From JBCCGR01 sp039029195 (GTDB lineage Bacteria > Pseudomonadota > Alphaproteobacteria > Rhizobiales > Rhizobiaceae): DNA of 62,444 bases. A program made the translations under genes and the position numbers. The stretch lies in contig JBCCGR010000025.1 of NCBI GenBank assembly GCA_039029195.1, positions 1 through 62,444 on the forward strand. The letters are read 5' to 3'. Below, piece by piece: positions 1 through 8,418 of the stretch. A model generated the notes under the pieces. That model made no database searches. It saw only the letters and a list, made by a program, of their open reading frames with translations, and had not been told where the DNA came from. How positions within the stretch are numbered: the first letter of the stretch is position 1; each line of letters starts with the position of its first letter.

Positions 1-24
1 GCTTGTCAGTTTCAGGGTTTTCAT
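1..24 (-). CDS. Small exported protein, N-terminal fragment
   Basis: The start codon is at position 24 on the minus strand and the frame runs off the left edge, so only MKTLKLTS is visible. A strong ribosome site (AGGAGAGAGACA) precedes it. Both the ribosome site and the first residues are nearly the same as in the gene at 753-1025 (MKMLKLAV), so the two look like paralogues with a signal peptide. The function is not known. Its upstream region shares a leader and an operator-like repeat with the small gene at 13062. Confidence 0.6.
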
Positions 25-47
25 TGTCTCTCTCCTGTTGCTGTGTC

Positions 48-102
48 GAGTGTGCTGTCTCGATGTTTGGAAGCTGTTGTTTGCTTCCGATGACCACAAT
101 GT
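48..102 (-). promoter_or_regulatory. Conserved leader block of left-edge small gene
   Basis: In gene orientation this stretch carries a 22-nt block (81-102) that is identical to 12970-12991. It is followed by similar TTCCA and CGAGACAGCACAC words that also occur in the leader at 12992-13034. The block lies about 57 nt upstream of the start codon in one locus and about 70 nt upstream in the other. It is either a promoter core or a 5' UTR element; the sequence alone does not decide. Confidence 0.55.
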
Positions 103-125
103 GGGGGAGATATCAGGAAAGATCA

Positions 126-139
126 GGAACAGGTGTTAC
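126..139. promoter_or_regulatory. Operator-like inverted repeat GGAACA-GG-TGTTAC
   Basis: This is a near-perfect inverted repeat with a 2-nt spacer, about 100 nt upstream of the start at 24. The same architecture occurs at 1187-1200 and 12933-12946, each upstream of a small exported-protein gene. The binding factor is unknown. Confidence 0.5.
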
Positions 140-345
140 ATGGCGTTTTTTGACGGTTCAGATCTTGCGAGGGACTGGGTCCCACGTGCGATCTGAACAG
201 ACAGTCCAAGTCGCACGTTGAGCGGCACCGAAGCGCAAGACTTGGACAATCAAAGAAGCAGTCGCTCACGGCAATTTGGCTTTGGGCCAAATGCCTCCGC
301 GTGGGCGGCGCAGTGGCGCCGGACGGCTCTTCGCCACCTTGTGGG

Positions 346-529
346 GGCATTGCGCGCCCTCCGCCGTCATCCCGGGCTTGGCCCGGGATCCAAGAGCAAT
401 TGCTGCAGGAGGGATGCGAAATGTCTAGCACGGCCAGCAGCAAAGCCAACACGCCGCGACTTCTCACCCACCAATTTCCATCTCATCTGAAGCAACCCCA
501 CCTGGATCCTGACCTTCGTCAGGATGACG
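346..529. repeat. Composite ~185-bp intergenic repeat, left copy
   Basis: The stretch is similar along its length to the reverse complement of 61984-62169. It has a palindrome near each end: 366-392 (CCCGGGC-ttg-GCCCGGG) and 503-528 (ATCCTGAC-cttc-GTCAGGAT). A more diverged core of about 110 bp lies between them. Short open frames through this region are not supported as genes. The remainder of 140-629 shows nothing else recognisable. Confidence 0.7.
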
Positions 530-629
530 GCGGAAGATGGTGAGTCTCGGGTTCGATCCCAAAAACAAACGCGCGAATGCCTGAATATCAATTTCGCTCT
601 GACGACAACAACCGAGAAGCCCAAAACGA

Positions 630-658
630 AAAACCCCGAAGCATGGCTCCGGGGTTTT
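630..658 (-). terminator. Intrinsic terminator of small exported-protein gene
   Basis: AAAACCCCG and CGGGGTTTT arms (630-638 and 650-658) form a GC-rich stem. On the minus strand the stem is followed by a T-rich stretch. It sits about 95 nt past the stop of the gene at 753-1025. Confidence 0.75.
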
Positions 659-752
659 ATGGTGCGGCCTTGAATAGGCCTGGGGTTGGTGTTTTGCCTT
701 TACTCAAAGAGTGTCCTTTCAGCGGTTCGTGGTTGCAGGGTCCTTTTCCAAA

Positions 753-1025
753 TCAGAATTGGTTCAGGCTCATGCATTTACGAACGGCGTCAAACTCCAT
801 CGCAGAACCGTTGCGAAGGGCCTGCTCTTTCTGCCAACCACAACCGCCGAGATTGTCGATGCCAGGCAGTTCCGGCTCTGGCAGAGCCTTGAAAACCGGC
901 ATTTGATCAAGCATGGACAGTTTCGTGGTGGGTTCAACCGGTTTGGCGGTTTCTTCCGCGAACCCGGTGTTGGATGCCGCAACAGCCACCCCAACGGTGA
1001 CGACGGCAAGTTTCAGCATTTTCAT
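753..1025 (-). CDS. Small exported protein of unknown function
   Basis: The product is 90 residues. A signal peptide covers residues 1 to about 23 (MKMLKLAVVTVGVAVAAS.., probable cleavage after GFA). The mature part is acidic and proline-rich with two cysteines, one in GGCGWQ near residue 62 and one in RKCMS near 84, which could form one disulfide. The start is supported by AGGAGAGAGACA directly upstream. The gene is monocistronic, with an operator-like repeat at 1187-1200 and a terminator at 630-658. It is a paralogue of the fragment at 1-24. I do not recognise the family. Confidence 0.8.
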   Translation of the reverse strand: MKMLKLAVVTVGVAVAASNTGFAEETAKPVEPTTKLSMLDQMPVFKALPEPELPGIDNLGGCGWQKEQALRNGSAMEFDAVRKCMSLNQF

Positions 1026-1186
1026 TGTCTCTCTCCTTTTTGCCGTTGGTCACTTTCGCCGCATCGGTTGATGGTCCCCACCGATGCTTTGTTTCAAAAC
1101 CGTCAGGCGTGTTGTGCGTTCATCGCGAGGTCGGTTTAGTGACCCGTTGATGAACCGGAGATGAGTGGCGTGTTAATTTTTTCACA

Positions 1187-1200
1187 GTAACAAATGTTAC
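1187..1200. promoter_or_regulatory. Operator-like inverted repeat GTAACA-AA-TGTTAC
   Basis: A perfect 6+6 inverted repeat with a 2-nt spacer, about 160 nt upstream of the small exported-protein start at 1025. It matches the architecture of 126-139 and 12933-12946. The hydratase at 1252 ends toward it, so the site belongs to the small gene. Confidence 0.5.
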
Positions 1201-1251
1201 GAACCGCCGAGCGTGCGGGTTCGTAGTTGCTTCGGGCGGTCCCGTGTTATG

Positions 1252-2031
1252 TCAATCAAACGCGCCGTGGCGACCCTCGCCACCTGAGAAACGCTTTGCC
1301 CCGTCGACCGTCTCGCCAGACGCGACGGTTTCCAACCCCAGACCCGTTTCACGTCGCAGTGCGCCGTCAAGCGGCAGCGACCATTGATCCAGCATTGAAA
1401 GCCGGTCATTGCGCATGCAGCGCTGCGGAAATTTTGTGAGACCGTTGGCAAGCTCAATTGACGCATCAAGGGTTGAGCCTGGCTCACAAAGCCGGTTGGC
1501 CAGGCCAATTTCGAAGGCTTCCTGCGCTTTAACGGGACGCCCGGTGAGGATCAGATCCATGGCGCGCGACTGGCCAATCAACCGGGGCAGGCGGATTGTG
1601 CCGCCGTCCACCAGCGGCACGCCAAAGCGGCGGCAATAGATGCCGAAAATGGCGTCACGGGCAACCACCCGAAGATCGCACCACAAGGCGAGCTCCATGC
1701 CACCCGCCACGGCGTGGCCTTCGACGGCAGCGATCACCGGTTTTGACACTGTAAGTCGGGTCGGGCCCATGGGTGCAAAATCGCCCTCGCCACCCGGCAC
1801 AATGCGCTCGCCTCCCGTTTCTGAGGGCAGAGCCTGCAAATCAGCACCGGCACAAAACGTGCCTCCAGACCCGGTTAGGATGGCGACCTTCAGAGCGTCG
1901 TCGTCGTCAAACGCCTGAAACGCAGCATAGAGCGCTTTGGCGGTTTCAAGATCAACCGCGTTGCGTCGATGGGGTCGGTCTATTGCGACGATGATTATCT
2001 CGCCCTCAACTCGCGTGGATATCTCCGGCAT
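1252..2031 (-). CDS. Enoyl-CoA hydratase/isomerase (crotonase) family protein
   Basis: The product is 259 residues with a crotonase fold. The first oxyanion-hole loop is FCAGADL (residues 59-65) and the second is AVAGGMELALWCD (107-119). E113 fits the usual catalytic Glu. It hydrates or isomerises acyl-CoA thioesters; the substrate cannot be read from the sequence. The gene overlaps the end of purD by 26 bp on the same strand, so it is probably cotranscribed downstream of purD, though no pathway link is evident. The C-terminal tail is short and Gly-rich. Confidence 0.85.
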   Translation of the reverse strand: MPEISTRVEGEIIIVAIDRPHRRNAVDLETAKALYAAFQAFDDDDALKVAILTGSGGTFCAGADLQALPSETGGERIVPGGEGDFAPMGPTRLTVSKPVIAAVEGHAVAGGMELALWCDLRVVARDAIFGIYCRRFGVPLVDGGTIRLPRLIGQSRAMDLILTGRPVKAQEAFEIGLANRLCEPGSTLDASIELANGLTKFPQRCMRNDRLSMLDQWSLPLDGALRRETGLGLETVASGETVDGAKRFSGGEGRHGAFD

Positions 2032-3307
2032 CTGTGTCCTCCCGCTCTATCGCCCTCCAGCCAATGTCGCGACGGCAAAAGCCGCCTTCCCAGTCGATCC
2101 GGTCGACGGCACCGTAGGCGCGATCCCGCGCCACGCGCACGCTCTCACCTCTGGCAGTCACGTTCAGAACACGGCCACCAACGGCGAGAAGATGATGTTC
2201 ATCATTGTATTTTGTACCGGCGTGAAAGACCGCAAGGCCGTCGCCAACCACATGGTCTGTCCCCTTAATGCGGGTCCCTTTTTTGTACGACCCCGGATAG
2301 CCCTTGGACGCCATCACGACGGTCAGCGCAGGATCGGGCAACCAGCTCGCCTCGAGCCCGGCCAGCGATCCCGATGCGCTGGCCTGAAGCAAGGGCAGCA
2401 AATCGCTTTCAAGCCGCATCATGAGAACCTGACACTCGGGGTCACCAAAACGAACATTATATTCAATGAGTTCCGGCCCCTTGGTGGTGATCATCAGTCC
2501 TGCATAAAGGACCCCGCGAAACGGCATGCCGCGTTCGGCCATGCCTTCAAGCGTGGGTTCAATAATGTCTGATATGGTCCGGGCGATCATCTCATCATCC
2601 ATCACTGGGGCAGGGGAATAGGCGCCCATACCGCCCGTGTTTGGTCCCACATCGCCATCGCCAACGCGCTTGTGATCCTGAGCTGTGCCGAAGGGAAGGG
2701 CGGTCTCCCCGTCACATAAAAAGAACATCGAAGCCTCTTCGCCAACAAGGCAATCTTCCACCACCACCTCGGCTCCGGCGTCCCCGAATTCACCTTCAAA
2801 GCAGTCGTCAATCGCGGCGCAGGCGGCTTGGATCGTATCGGCAACGGTCACGCCTTTTCCGGCCGCAAGACCGTCTGCCTTGATCACGATGGGCGCACCT
2901 TGTGCCCGCACATAGGCCTTGGCTTTTGGGGCATTGTTGAAGCGGGCGAAGGCAGCAGTGGGAATGTTCTTCTCGGCACACAGTTTCTTGGTGAAGGCCT
3001 TTGAACCTTCCAGTTGTGCTGCCACCGCTGAAGGGCCAAAGGTCGCGATGTCGGCAGCGCGCAAATCGTCCGCCAGACCGGCGACCAGCGGTCCCTCAGG
3101 GCCCACAACCACCAGATCGATTATCTTCTCACGGCAGAATTCGATGATCGCCGCATGGTCGTCCACAGCCAGATCCGGGCACAGGGCGCAATCGGAAATA
3201 CCCGCATTGCCAGGGGCGCAGTAAATCACGTCACATGAGGAAGATTGTGAGAGTTTCCAGGTGAGCGCGTGTTCGCGCCCGCCGGAGCCAATGACCAGAA
3301 TATTCAT
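2006..3307 (-). CDS. purD: Phosphoribosylamine--glycine ligase
   Basis: GARS joins 5-phosphoribosylamine and glycine using ATP in purine synthesis, in the cytoplasm. The N-terminus MNILVIGSGGREHAL is diagnostic. The ATP-grasp core includes GSKAFTKKLC, VIKADGLAAGKGVTV and the metal site FNVRFGDPECQ (seen as YNVRFGDPECQV). The product is 433 residues, the usual length. The ATG at 3307 is preferred over one 18 nt upstream because homologues begin at MN(I/V)L. It is divergent from ubiA across about 105 bp. Confidence 0.95.
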   Translation of the reverse strand: MNILVIGSGGREHALTWKLSQSSSCDVIYCAPGNAGISDCALCPDLAVDDHAAIIEFCREKIIDLVVVGPEGPLVAGLADDLRAADIATFGPSAVAAQLEGSKAFTKKLCAEKNIPTAAFARFNNAPKAKAYVRAQGAPIVIKADGLAAGKGVTVADTIQAACAAIDDCFEGEFGDAGAEVVVEDCLVGEEASMFFLCDGETALPFGTAQDHKRVGDGDVGPNTGGMGAYSPAPVMDDEMIARTISDIIEPTLEGMAERGMPFRGVLYAGLMITTKGPELIEYNVRFGDPECQVLMMRLESDLLPLLQASASGSLAGLEASWLPDPALTVVMASKGYPGSYKKGTRIKGTDHVVGDGLAVFHAGTKYNDEHHLLAVGGRVLNVTARGESVRVARDRAYGAVDRIDWEGGFCRRDIGWRAIEREDTDAGDIHAS

Positions 3308-3413
3308 CGCAGTTTTGCCGATCAATTTGTCGTCCGATGGAACAATTCTCTATCAGCCGAGCCCCGGGAGCACCACGCGAGGTGGCTTGTGAGACGATCT
3401 TGCACACAGGAGA

Positions 3414-4406
3414 ATGCTTGACCTTACACCGCCGAACACCCAATCCAGAACCATGAGCACCGCGCCCACCCATCAACCGACGCCGAATCCCGCAGCCCAG
3501 CGGGTGGCCGACGCACCATCGAACAATTGGGTCTATCGCGTGCTTCCCGTTGGTTTGTGGCCCTATGCGCAATTAGCGCGTTGGGACAGGCCGATTGGCT
3601 GGTGGCTGCTGTTGTGGCCCTGCTGGTGGTCGCTTGCGATGGCCGCCATCCATGGAGAACAACCGCTCAACCTGTGGCTTCTGGCGTTGTTCTTCCTTGG
3701 TGCAATCACGATGCGTGGAGCGGGCTGCACCTACAATGATCTGGTGGATCACAAGATCGACATGGCGGTGGAACGCACGCGCTCCCGCCCGTTGCCCTCA
3801 GGTCGGGTCACCCGCAAACAGACGGTTGCCTTCATCGCCCTGCAGTTGGTGGTTGGCGCTGCAATCCTGTTCAGTTTCAACGGTTTCGCAATTGTCACCG
3901 GTCTAGTTTCGATTGTCGTCATTCTGGCCTATCCGTTTGCAAAACGGGTCACCGACTGGCCGCAATTCGTGTTGGGGCTGGCTTTTTCCTGGGGTGCGCT
4001 TTTGGGATGGGCGGCCGTTTTCGGTTCGCTTTCCGCAGCACCTGTCATCCTCTACTTGGGCTCGATCCTGTGGGTGATTGGCTATGACACGATCTATGCT
4101 CATCAGGACCGCGAGGATGATGCGCTGGTTGGCGTGCGCTCCACGGCACGCCTGTTCGGCGAAAAGACCCGGCTTGCACTTTCGCTGCTCTATGGCGCGG
4201 CGATGCTGTTGTTTGCGATCGGCTTTTTTCTCGCCGGAGCTGGATGGATTGCGTTCGCGGGGCTGGCTCTGGGTGCGGCTCAGATGATCTGGCAGATCCG
4301 CACAATCGACATCGATGATGGCGATCAGTGCCTCAGGCTCTTCAAATCCAACTCGCACTTTGGCTGGATTTTGTTTCTGGGTCTGGTGGTGGATGGTCTG
4401 GTTTAG
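3414..4406 (+). CDS. ubiA: 4-hydroxybenzoate polyprenyltransferase
   Basis: This integral membrane prenyltransferase attaches the polyprenyl chain to 4-hydroxybenzoate in ubiquinone synthesis. The first Asp-rich motif is NDLVDHKID (residues 108-116), followed by the family sequence RTRSRPLPSG. The second is DREDD (232-236). About eight hydrophobic segments are visible. An internal ATG at 3453 (MSTAPTHQ) is an alternative start, because the first 40 residues are non-conserved and hydrophilic. The gene diverges from purD. Confidence 0.93.
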   Translation: MLDLTPPNTQSRTMSTAPTHQPTPNPAAQRVADAPSNNWVYRVLPVGLWPYAQLARWDRPIGWWLLLWPCWWSLAMAAIHGEQPLNLWLLALFFLGAITMRGAGCTYNDLVDHKIDMAVERTRSRPLPSGRVTRKQTVAFIALQLVVGAAILFSFNGFAIVTGLVSIVVILAYPFAKRVTDWPQFVLGLAFSWGALLGWAAVFGSLSAAPVILYLGSILWVIGYDTIYAHQDREDDALVGVRSTARLFGEKTRLALSLLYGAAMLLFAIGFFLAGAGWIAFAGLALGAAQMIWQIRTIDIDDGDQCLRLFKSNSHFGWILFLGLVVDGLV

Positions 4407-4450
4407 GTCGGGAAGGTGTTGCATTCCTGATTTGCCATCGCACCCTCAGC

Positions 4451-4545
4451 GTCATTGCGGCCTACTGAGACTTCCGAAGGCAGGGCCGCAATCCATTGAT
4501 TTGGCTGATCTATTCTGGATTCCGACCGTAACGGCCGGAATGACG
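4451..4545. repeat. Two palindromic intergenic repeats downstream of ubiA
   Basis: The first element, 4451-4495, starts GTCATTGCGGCC and ends GGCCGCAATCCA. The second, 4516-4545, reads TGGATTCCGACC..GGCCGGAATGAC. Both obey the GTCA..TCCA (or inverse TGGA..TGAC) framing of the dispersed family in this window. They lie between convergent ubiA and the DUF6101-like gene and may act as transcript ends. Confidence 0.7.
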
Positions 4546-4565
4546 GCAGAAAGTGTATCGGGAAG

Positions 4566-5159
4566 TCAGTTCCGCGCTATAATTTCCTGCGCGTTGAGCA
4601 CACTCAGACCATTCATGCGTCCGAATGAGCGCCGCCTGGAAAACCGGCTTTTATTGCGCAAAGGGGTGTGCCGTCGCCGACGGGGCTGGGCCTGACGCAC
4701 AGGCAAAGCCGTTGGTTCAATTTCAAGTTTGGTGAGTTCGCCGTCAACTTCGACCACCATCATTGGCAGGCTCGTCAGCCGACACCAGCGCTGCCAGTCA
4801 CCGACCACCGCTTCAACACGATCCGACACGAGCAGCGGGACGGACAGATTTTCGTCCCGATGCATCAGTTCGAGTGTGACGGTGGTTGACCCGTCCTGGT
4901 TTTCGAACGCACGCGCCGCCACGCCCAGATAGGCTTTGGTTGGCATGGCAAGCGAGAGATCGAGCCCGCAGCTGAGCGGGCGTTTGAATGTGGCTCCCGC
5001 CGCATCTAGTTTGAAGTGAACCGCGCCGCTGGCGTCGTGAACCCCGGCGCGTCTGGGGAGCGAACTTTCTGTCCGATAAGAACCCGCTTGCGGCAATGCC
5101 TCCGGATCAAGCCGAAGGGTCTCGTTGGCCCAGACGGGTTTTTGCGTCCCCAGGTTCAT
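4566..5159 (-). CDS. DUF6101-like protein of unknown function
   Basis: The product is 197 residues and soluble, with no signal peptide. A beta-rich first part contains SLPRRAG and MPTKAYLGVAARA. It ends in an Arg-rich stretch (QPRRRRHTP.. RFSRRRSFGR). I recall this family as Rhizobiales proteins often next to ubiA; assignment to DUF6101 is from memory of its pattern. The start MNLGTQKP (5159) was chosen over 5183 because the upstream residues look like leader sequence. Its function is not known. Confidence 0.65.
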   Translation of the reverse strand: MNLGTQKPVWANETLRLDPEALPQAGSYRTESSLPRRAGVHDASGAVHFKLDAAGATFKRPLSCGLDLSLAMPTKAYLGVAARAFENQDGSTTVTLELMHRDENLSVPLLVSDRVEAVVGDWQRWCRLTSLPMMVVEVDGELTKLEIEPTALPVRQAQPRRRRHTPLRNKSRFSRRRSFGRMNGLSVLNAQEIIARN

Positions 5160-5342
5160 TGTTAGCCTCACTGTCACTTCCAAGAGCCGATATTTCGGTT
5201 CTCTCGTTCGGGCCTTTGCGACCTCTTGTTGGGCGGACCATAGGAGCGTGGCTGTTCCTGTTGGCTTAAGGGAACTGGTTAAGGGAAAGTGAGTCTGAAA
5301 GAAGGTTATCGTTTCGTAGCTCGGTGTAAGAAATGAGTAATC

Positions 5343-5699
5343 TTACCAGAGGGTTGCGGGGGAAAATTGATTCGATACCCTGTCGTTTGCAAGGTCCGAT
5401 ATCTCACCGCTTTTTGTGCAGTAAAGATCGCGCCATTCAGGATTGTGCTGCTCAATCAGCCGGATTTTCCATGCCCGGTGCCTGCGCTTCAAATGTTTCT
5501 CGCGTGCAATTGCCTCCTGCATGGTCACAAAATACTCGTGATGAACGAGGCGCTTGATTTGATGGCGGGACGCAAAATCGGACTTTAATCCCTGAACATG
5601 CTCTCTCATCCTCCCAAAAAGATCACTTGTCACTCCAACGTAAAGACTGCCGTTCCTTTTCGAGGCGAGGATGTAAACACAGGGTTCTTTTTCGGACAT
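5343..5699 (-). CDS. GIY-YIG nuclease family protein
   Basis: The product is 118 residues with a single GIY-YIG domain of the small YhbQ/UPF0213 type. CVYILAS is the GIY strand and LYVGVTSDLFGRMREH is the YIG strand with its catalytic Arg (R30). EAIAREKHLKRRHRAWK carries the metal-binding Glu. DNA cleavage or repair activity is expected from the family, but cellular roles of these stand-alone proteins are mostly unsettled. It lies alone between DUF6101 and the FAD oxidase. A 9-bp direct repeat TTAAGGGAA (period 14) lies upstream of the DUF6101-like gene, near 5266-5288. Confidence 0.88.
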   Translation of the reverse strand: MSEKEPCVYILASKRNGSLYVGVTSDLFGRMREHVQGLKSDFASRHQIKRLVHHEYFVTMQEAIAREKHLKRRHRAWKIRLIEQHNPEWRDLYCTKSGEISDLANDRVSNQFSPATLW

Positions 5700-5811
5700 G
5701 AGGAAACACTATTAGATTGTACTCTCCCGTGAAAGCACCTTTGTGGAGAAGCTCGTTTTGTCGCTGCATCGTGTGCCTGACGGACATGGCTGAGTTGCTA
5801 CCTGTTCCTCC

Positions 5812-5837
5812 GTCACCCTGACGAAGGTCAGGGTCCA
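5812..5837. repeat. Palindromic intergenic repeat
   Basis: GTCACCCTGAC-gaa-GGTCAGGGTCCA: a stem-loop with the GTCA..TCCA frame, closely related to 503-528 and 61985-62010. It lies between the FAD oxidase stop and the GIY-YIG gene. Confidence 0.65.
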
Positions 5838-5912
5838 AGCGCGCAGCAGCAGGTGAGGGGATTGTTGAGTTTCTTCATCGCGGCGAACTTGTGATCCGCA
5901 CCACCCCAGCCC

Positions 5913-7334
5913 TCAAATCTCCACCACCTTGCCAGGATTCATGATGTTGTTCGGGTCGAACGAGCGCTTGATTGCCCGCATCATTTCCATCTCAACCGGT
6001 TGTTTGGTGCGGGCCATTTCGTCCCGTTTCATGAGGCCGATGCCGTGCTCGGCAGATATCGAGCCATCAAGCTCGCGGACCAGGGCATGAATGGCTGCGT
6101 TCGTTTCCAATCGTTTGTCGAGAAAGCCAGGATCACCACCCTCGGGCTCGGAAATATTGTAGTGAATATTGCCGTCTCCCATATGGCCGAATCCCAGAAC
6201 CCGCCCGCCAGGTGTGATCGTTTCGATGATCTCACCGGCACGGCGAAGGAAATCGGGCACGGCGGAAACAGGGACGGAAACATCATGCTTGATTGAGCCT
6301 CCCTCCGGCTTTTGGGCAGGTGAAATAGATTCGCGCAACGCCCAGAACTGATCCTGTTGCTGTGCGCTCTGGGCAATCACCGCATCCTGAACAAGATCGT
6401 CTTCAAATGCTTCACCCAGCACGGTTTCCATGGCGTCGCGCGCATCCTCCTGGGCACGGCTTGAGGAGATTTCCATCAAAACATACCAGGGGTGCTGGCT
6501 TTCCATGGGATCACGCTGACCTGGAATATGGCGCGCAACCACATCGATGCACACGCGCGGCATCAGTTCAAACCCGGTGAGATCATTGCCCGCAGCCGCT
6601 CCGGCGCGGGTCAGCAGTTCAAGAGCGTCCTCTGGCGAGCGCAGACCAATGAAGGCAACCTCCTTGCCTTTCGGTATGGGAAAGAGTTTCAGAACGGCGG
6701 CGGTGACAATGCCAAGCGTTCCTTCGGCTCCCACAAACAGATTGCGCAGATTGTAGCCGGTATTGTCCTTTTTCAGGCGTCTCAGCCCGTCCCAGATGTC
6801 ACCGTTGGGAAGCACCACTTCGAGCCCGAGCACAAGGTCGCGCATATTGCCATAGGCAAGGACCGCTGTGCCGCCCGCATTCGTGGAGAGATTGCCGCCA
6901 ATCTGGCAGGTTCCCTTGGCGCCGATGCTCAGCGGGAACAGGCGATCATGATCTGTCGCGGCCCTATGCACACTTTCCAGAATGACGCCTGCTTCGACAA
7001 TCATCGTGTTGCCAAACGGGTCCACATCACGAATCTGGTTGAGACGCGAAACAGACAGAATAATCTGATCCTGATCAGGATTGGCCACGGCCCCGCCCAC
7101 ATGGCCCGTATTGCCAGCCTGCGGCACGATGGGTGTGCCGGTTATGCTGGCGAGCTTCAGGATTTCTGACACCTCCTTCACCGAACCGGGGCGCAGCACC
7201 AGCGGCGAGCGGCTTTGATAAATCTTGCGGGCCTCTTCCAGATAACTTGCCTTGTCTGCCTCCGACACAAGTGCATTTGCCGGACCTACAATTTCTGCGA
7301 ACTGGTCAAGAAGAGATTGATCGATTTTGCTCAT
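5913..7334 (-). CDS. FAD-linked 2-hydroxyacid oxidoreductase (GlcD / D2HGDH type)
   Basis: The product is 473 residues. An N-terminal FAD_binding_4 domain carries PQAGNTGHVGG (about residues 72-82) and GGNLSTNAGGTAVLAYGN. The C-terminal oxidase domain carries the HMGDGNIHYN metal/substrate motif and GSISAEHGIGLMKR. Candidates are D-2-hydroxyglutarate, D-lactate or glycolate dehydrogenase; the sequence does not choose. The ATG at 7334 starts 7 nt after the tsaC stop. ATGs further upstream (7394) would overlap tsaC. It is probably cotranscribed with tsaC. Confidence 0.88.
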   Translation of the reverse strand: MSKIDQSLLDQFAEIVGPANALVSEADKASYLEEARKIYQSRSPLVLRPGSVKEVSEILKLASITGTPIVPQAGNTGHVGGAVANPDQDQIILSVSRLNQIRDVDPFGNTMIVEAGVILESVHRAATDHDRLFPLSIGAKGTCQIGGNLSTNAGGTAVLAYGNMRDLVLGLEVVLPNGDIWDGLRRLKKDNTGYNLRNLFVGAEGTLGIVTAAVLKLFPIPKGKEVAFIGLRSPEDALELLTRAGAAAGNDLTGFELMPRVCIDVVARHIPGQRDPMESQHPWYVLMEISSSRAQEDARDAMETVLGEAFEDDLVQDAVIAQSAQQQDQFWALRESISPAQKPEGGSIKHDVSVPVSAVPDFLRRAGEIIETITPGGRVLGFGHMGDGNIHYNISEPEGGDPGFLDKRLETNAAIHALVRELDGSISAEHGIGLMKRDEMARTKQPVEMEMMRAIKRSFDPNNIMNPGKVVEI

Positions 7335-7341
7335 GTAGGTC

Positions 7342-8295
7342 TCATTGATCCTGATTTTTGGGTCGAGGGGCGGCGGCGCGACGTAATCGGTCATTGATTG
7401 CCAGACCCAGCCCGGTTTCCGGAATTGGCGCCACGGCAATCACTGCGTCTTGTTGTGCGCCAATCACCCTTTGAAGTTCAATGTCGAGTTCAATCATATA
7501 TCCAAACAGATTGCTCGCCGCTTCGCGCAGGTCACCGTTTGGGCTCAGGTTGCGATATCGATCTCGCGGCACGTCGCAACCGAGATGGGTCGCACCAAAA
7601 TCAAGTAGAGCGTCGTCCGGCCTGACATCGACAACGTTGAGCCGCATGGAGGCGCCTGGCGCGTAGTGCGATGCCATCTGCCCCGGCGCTTCTATTGTGT
7701 CCACACCGTCTTGCGGACCCACGACCTTGCCACCTGTCGCTTGTTCGAGATCCTGTTGTGTGATTGCTCCGGGCCGCAAGATATGGACCGCACCATCAAC
7801 ACATTTGACGATGGTCGATTCCAGCCCAACGGTGCAGGCGCCGTCATCAACAATAAGGTCAATGCGCTCGCCAAGATCATCCGCCACGTGTTGCGCCAGC
7901 GTGGGGCTGATTTTGCCGGAAGTGTTGGCACTGGGGGCGGCGAGGGGCTTGGTGAGCGCCGCAATGATCGCCTGCGATGCGCCTTGAGGGCAACGCAAGC
8001 CAACGGAATCAAGGCCCGCGGTCGCCAGAGGGTGGACGGGTGATCCGTCCGAAAGCGATACGATGATCGTCAACGGCCCGGGCCAGAATGTCTCTGCCAA
8101 TGTTCGCGAAACGACATCAAAACGCCCGAGCCGCTCCGCCATCTCCAAATCGCTCACATGACAGATCAATGGATTGAAGGAGGGACGACCTTTGGCGGCG
8201 AAAATACCGGCAACCGCTTCGCCATTGGTCGCGTCCGCTGCAAGCCCGTAGACGGTCTCGGTGGGAATGGCCACCAGACCACCCGCCGACAGCAC
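7342..8295 (-). CDS. tsaC: L-threonylcarbamoyladenylate synthase (Sua5/YrdC/TsaC)
   Basis: It makes threonylcarbamoyl-AMP for t6A37 of ANN-decoding tRNAs. The core is IPTETVYGLAADA, KGRPSFNPLICHV and the long C-terminal Sua5 extension (about residue 200 onward). The first canonical start is GTG at 8295, which gives 317 residues. However, about 22 codons upstream (to 8359) encode a family-like first helix (ISAKDTDCVERASAVLSAGG). That extension is preceded by CTG and then an in-frame stop, with no ATG, GTG or TTG. The true start is therefore uncertain: a CTG start, or a damaged or mis-sequenced 5' end. Confidence 0.85.
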   Translation of the reverse strand: MLSAGGLVAIPTETVYGLAADATNGEAVAGIFAAKGRPSFNPLICHVSDLEMAERLGRFDVVSRTLAETFWPGPLTIIVSLSDGSPVHPLATAGLDSVGLRCPQGASQAIIAALTKPLAAPSANTSGKISPTLAQHVADDLGERIDLIVDDGACTVGLESTIVKCVDGAVHILRPGAITQQDLEQATGGKVVGPQDGVDTIEAPGQMASHYAPGASMRLNVVDVRPDDALLDFGATHLGCDVPRDRYRNLSPNGDLREAASNLFGYMIELDIELQRVIGAQQDAVIAVAPIPETGLGLAINDRLRRAAAPRPKNQDQ

Positions 8296-8418
8296 CGCAC
8301 TTGCGCGTTCAACGCAGTCAGTATCCTTGGCTGAGATTAGCTGAGCGATGGTGAAGTCCAGTCATCGGGATAGGTCACGGGTTCCGCCCAGCGCCTCTAC
8401 AAAAACGACAATGCTTCA

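Noticed and set aside
218..543. Short open frames in the left intergenic region
   Set aside because: They run through the composite palindromic repeat and have no ribosome site or protein-like composition.
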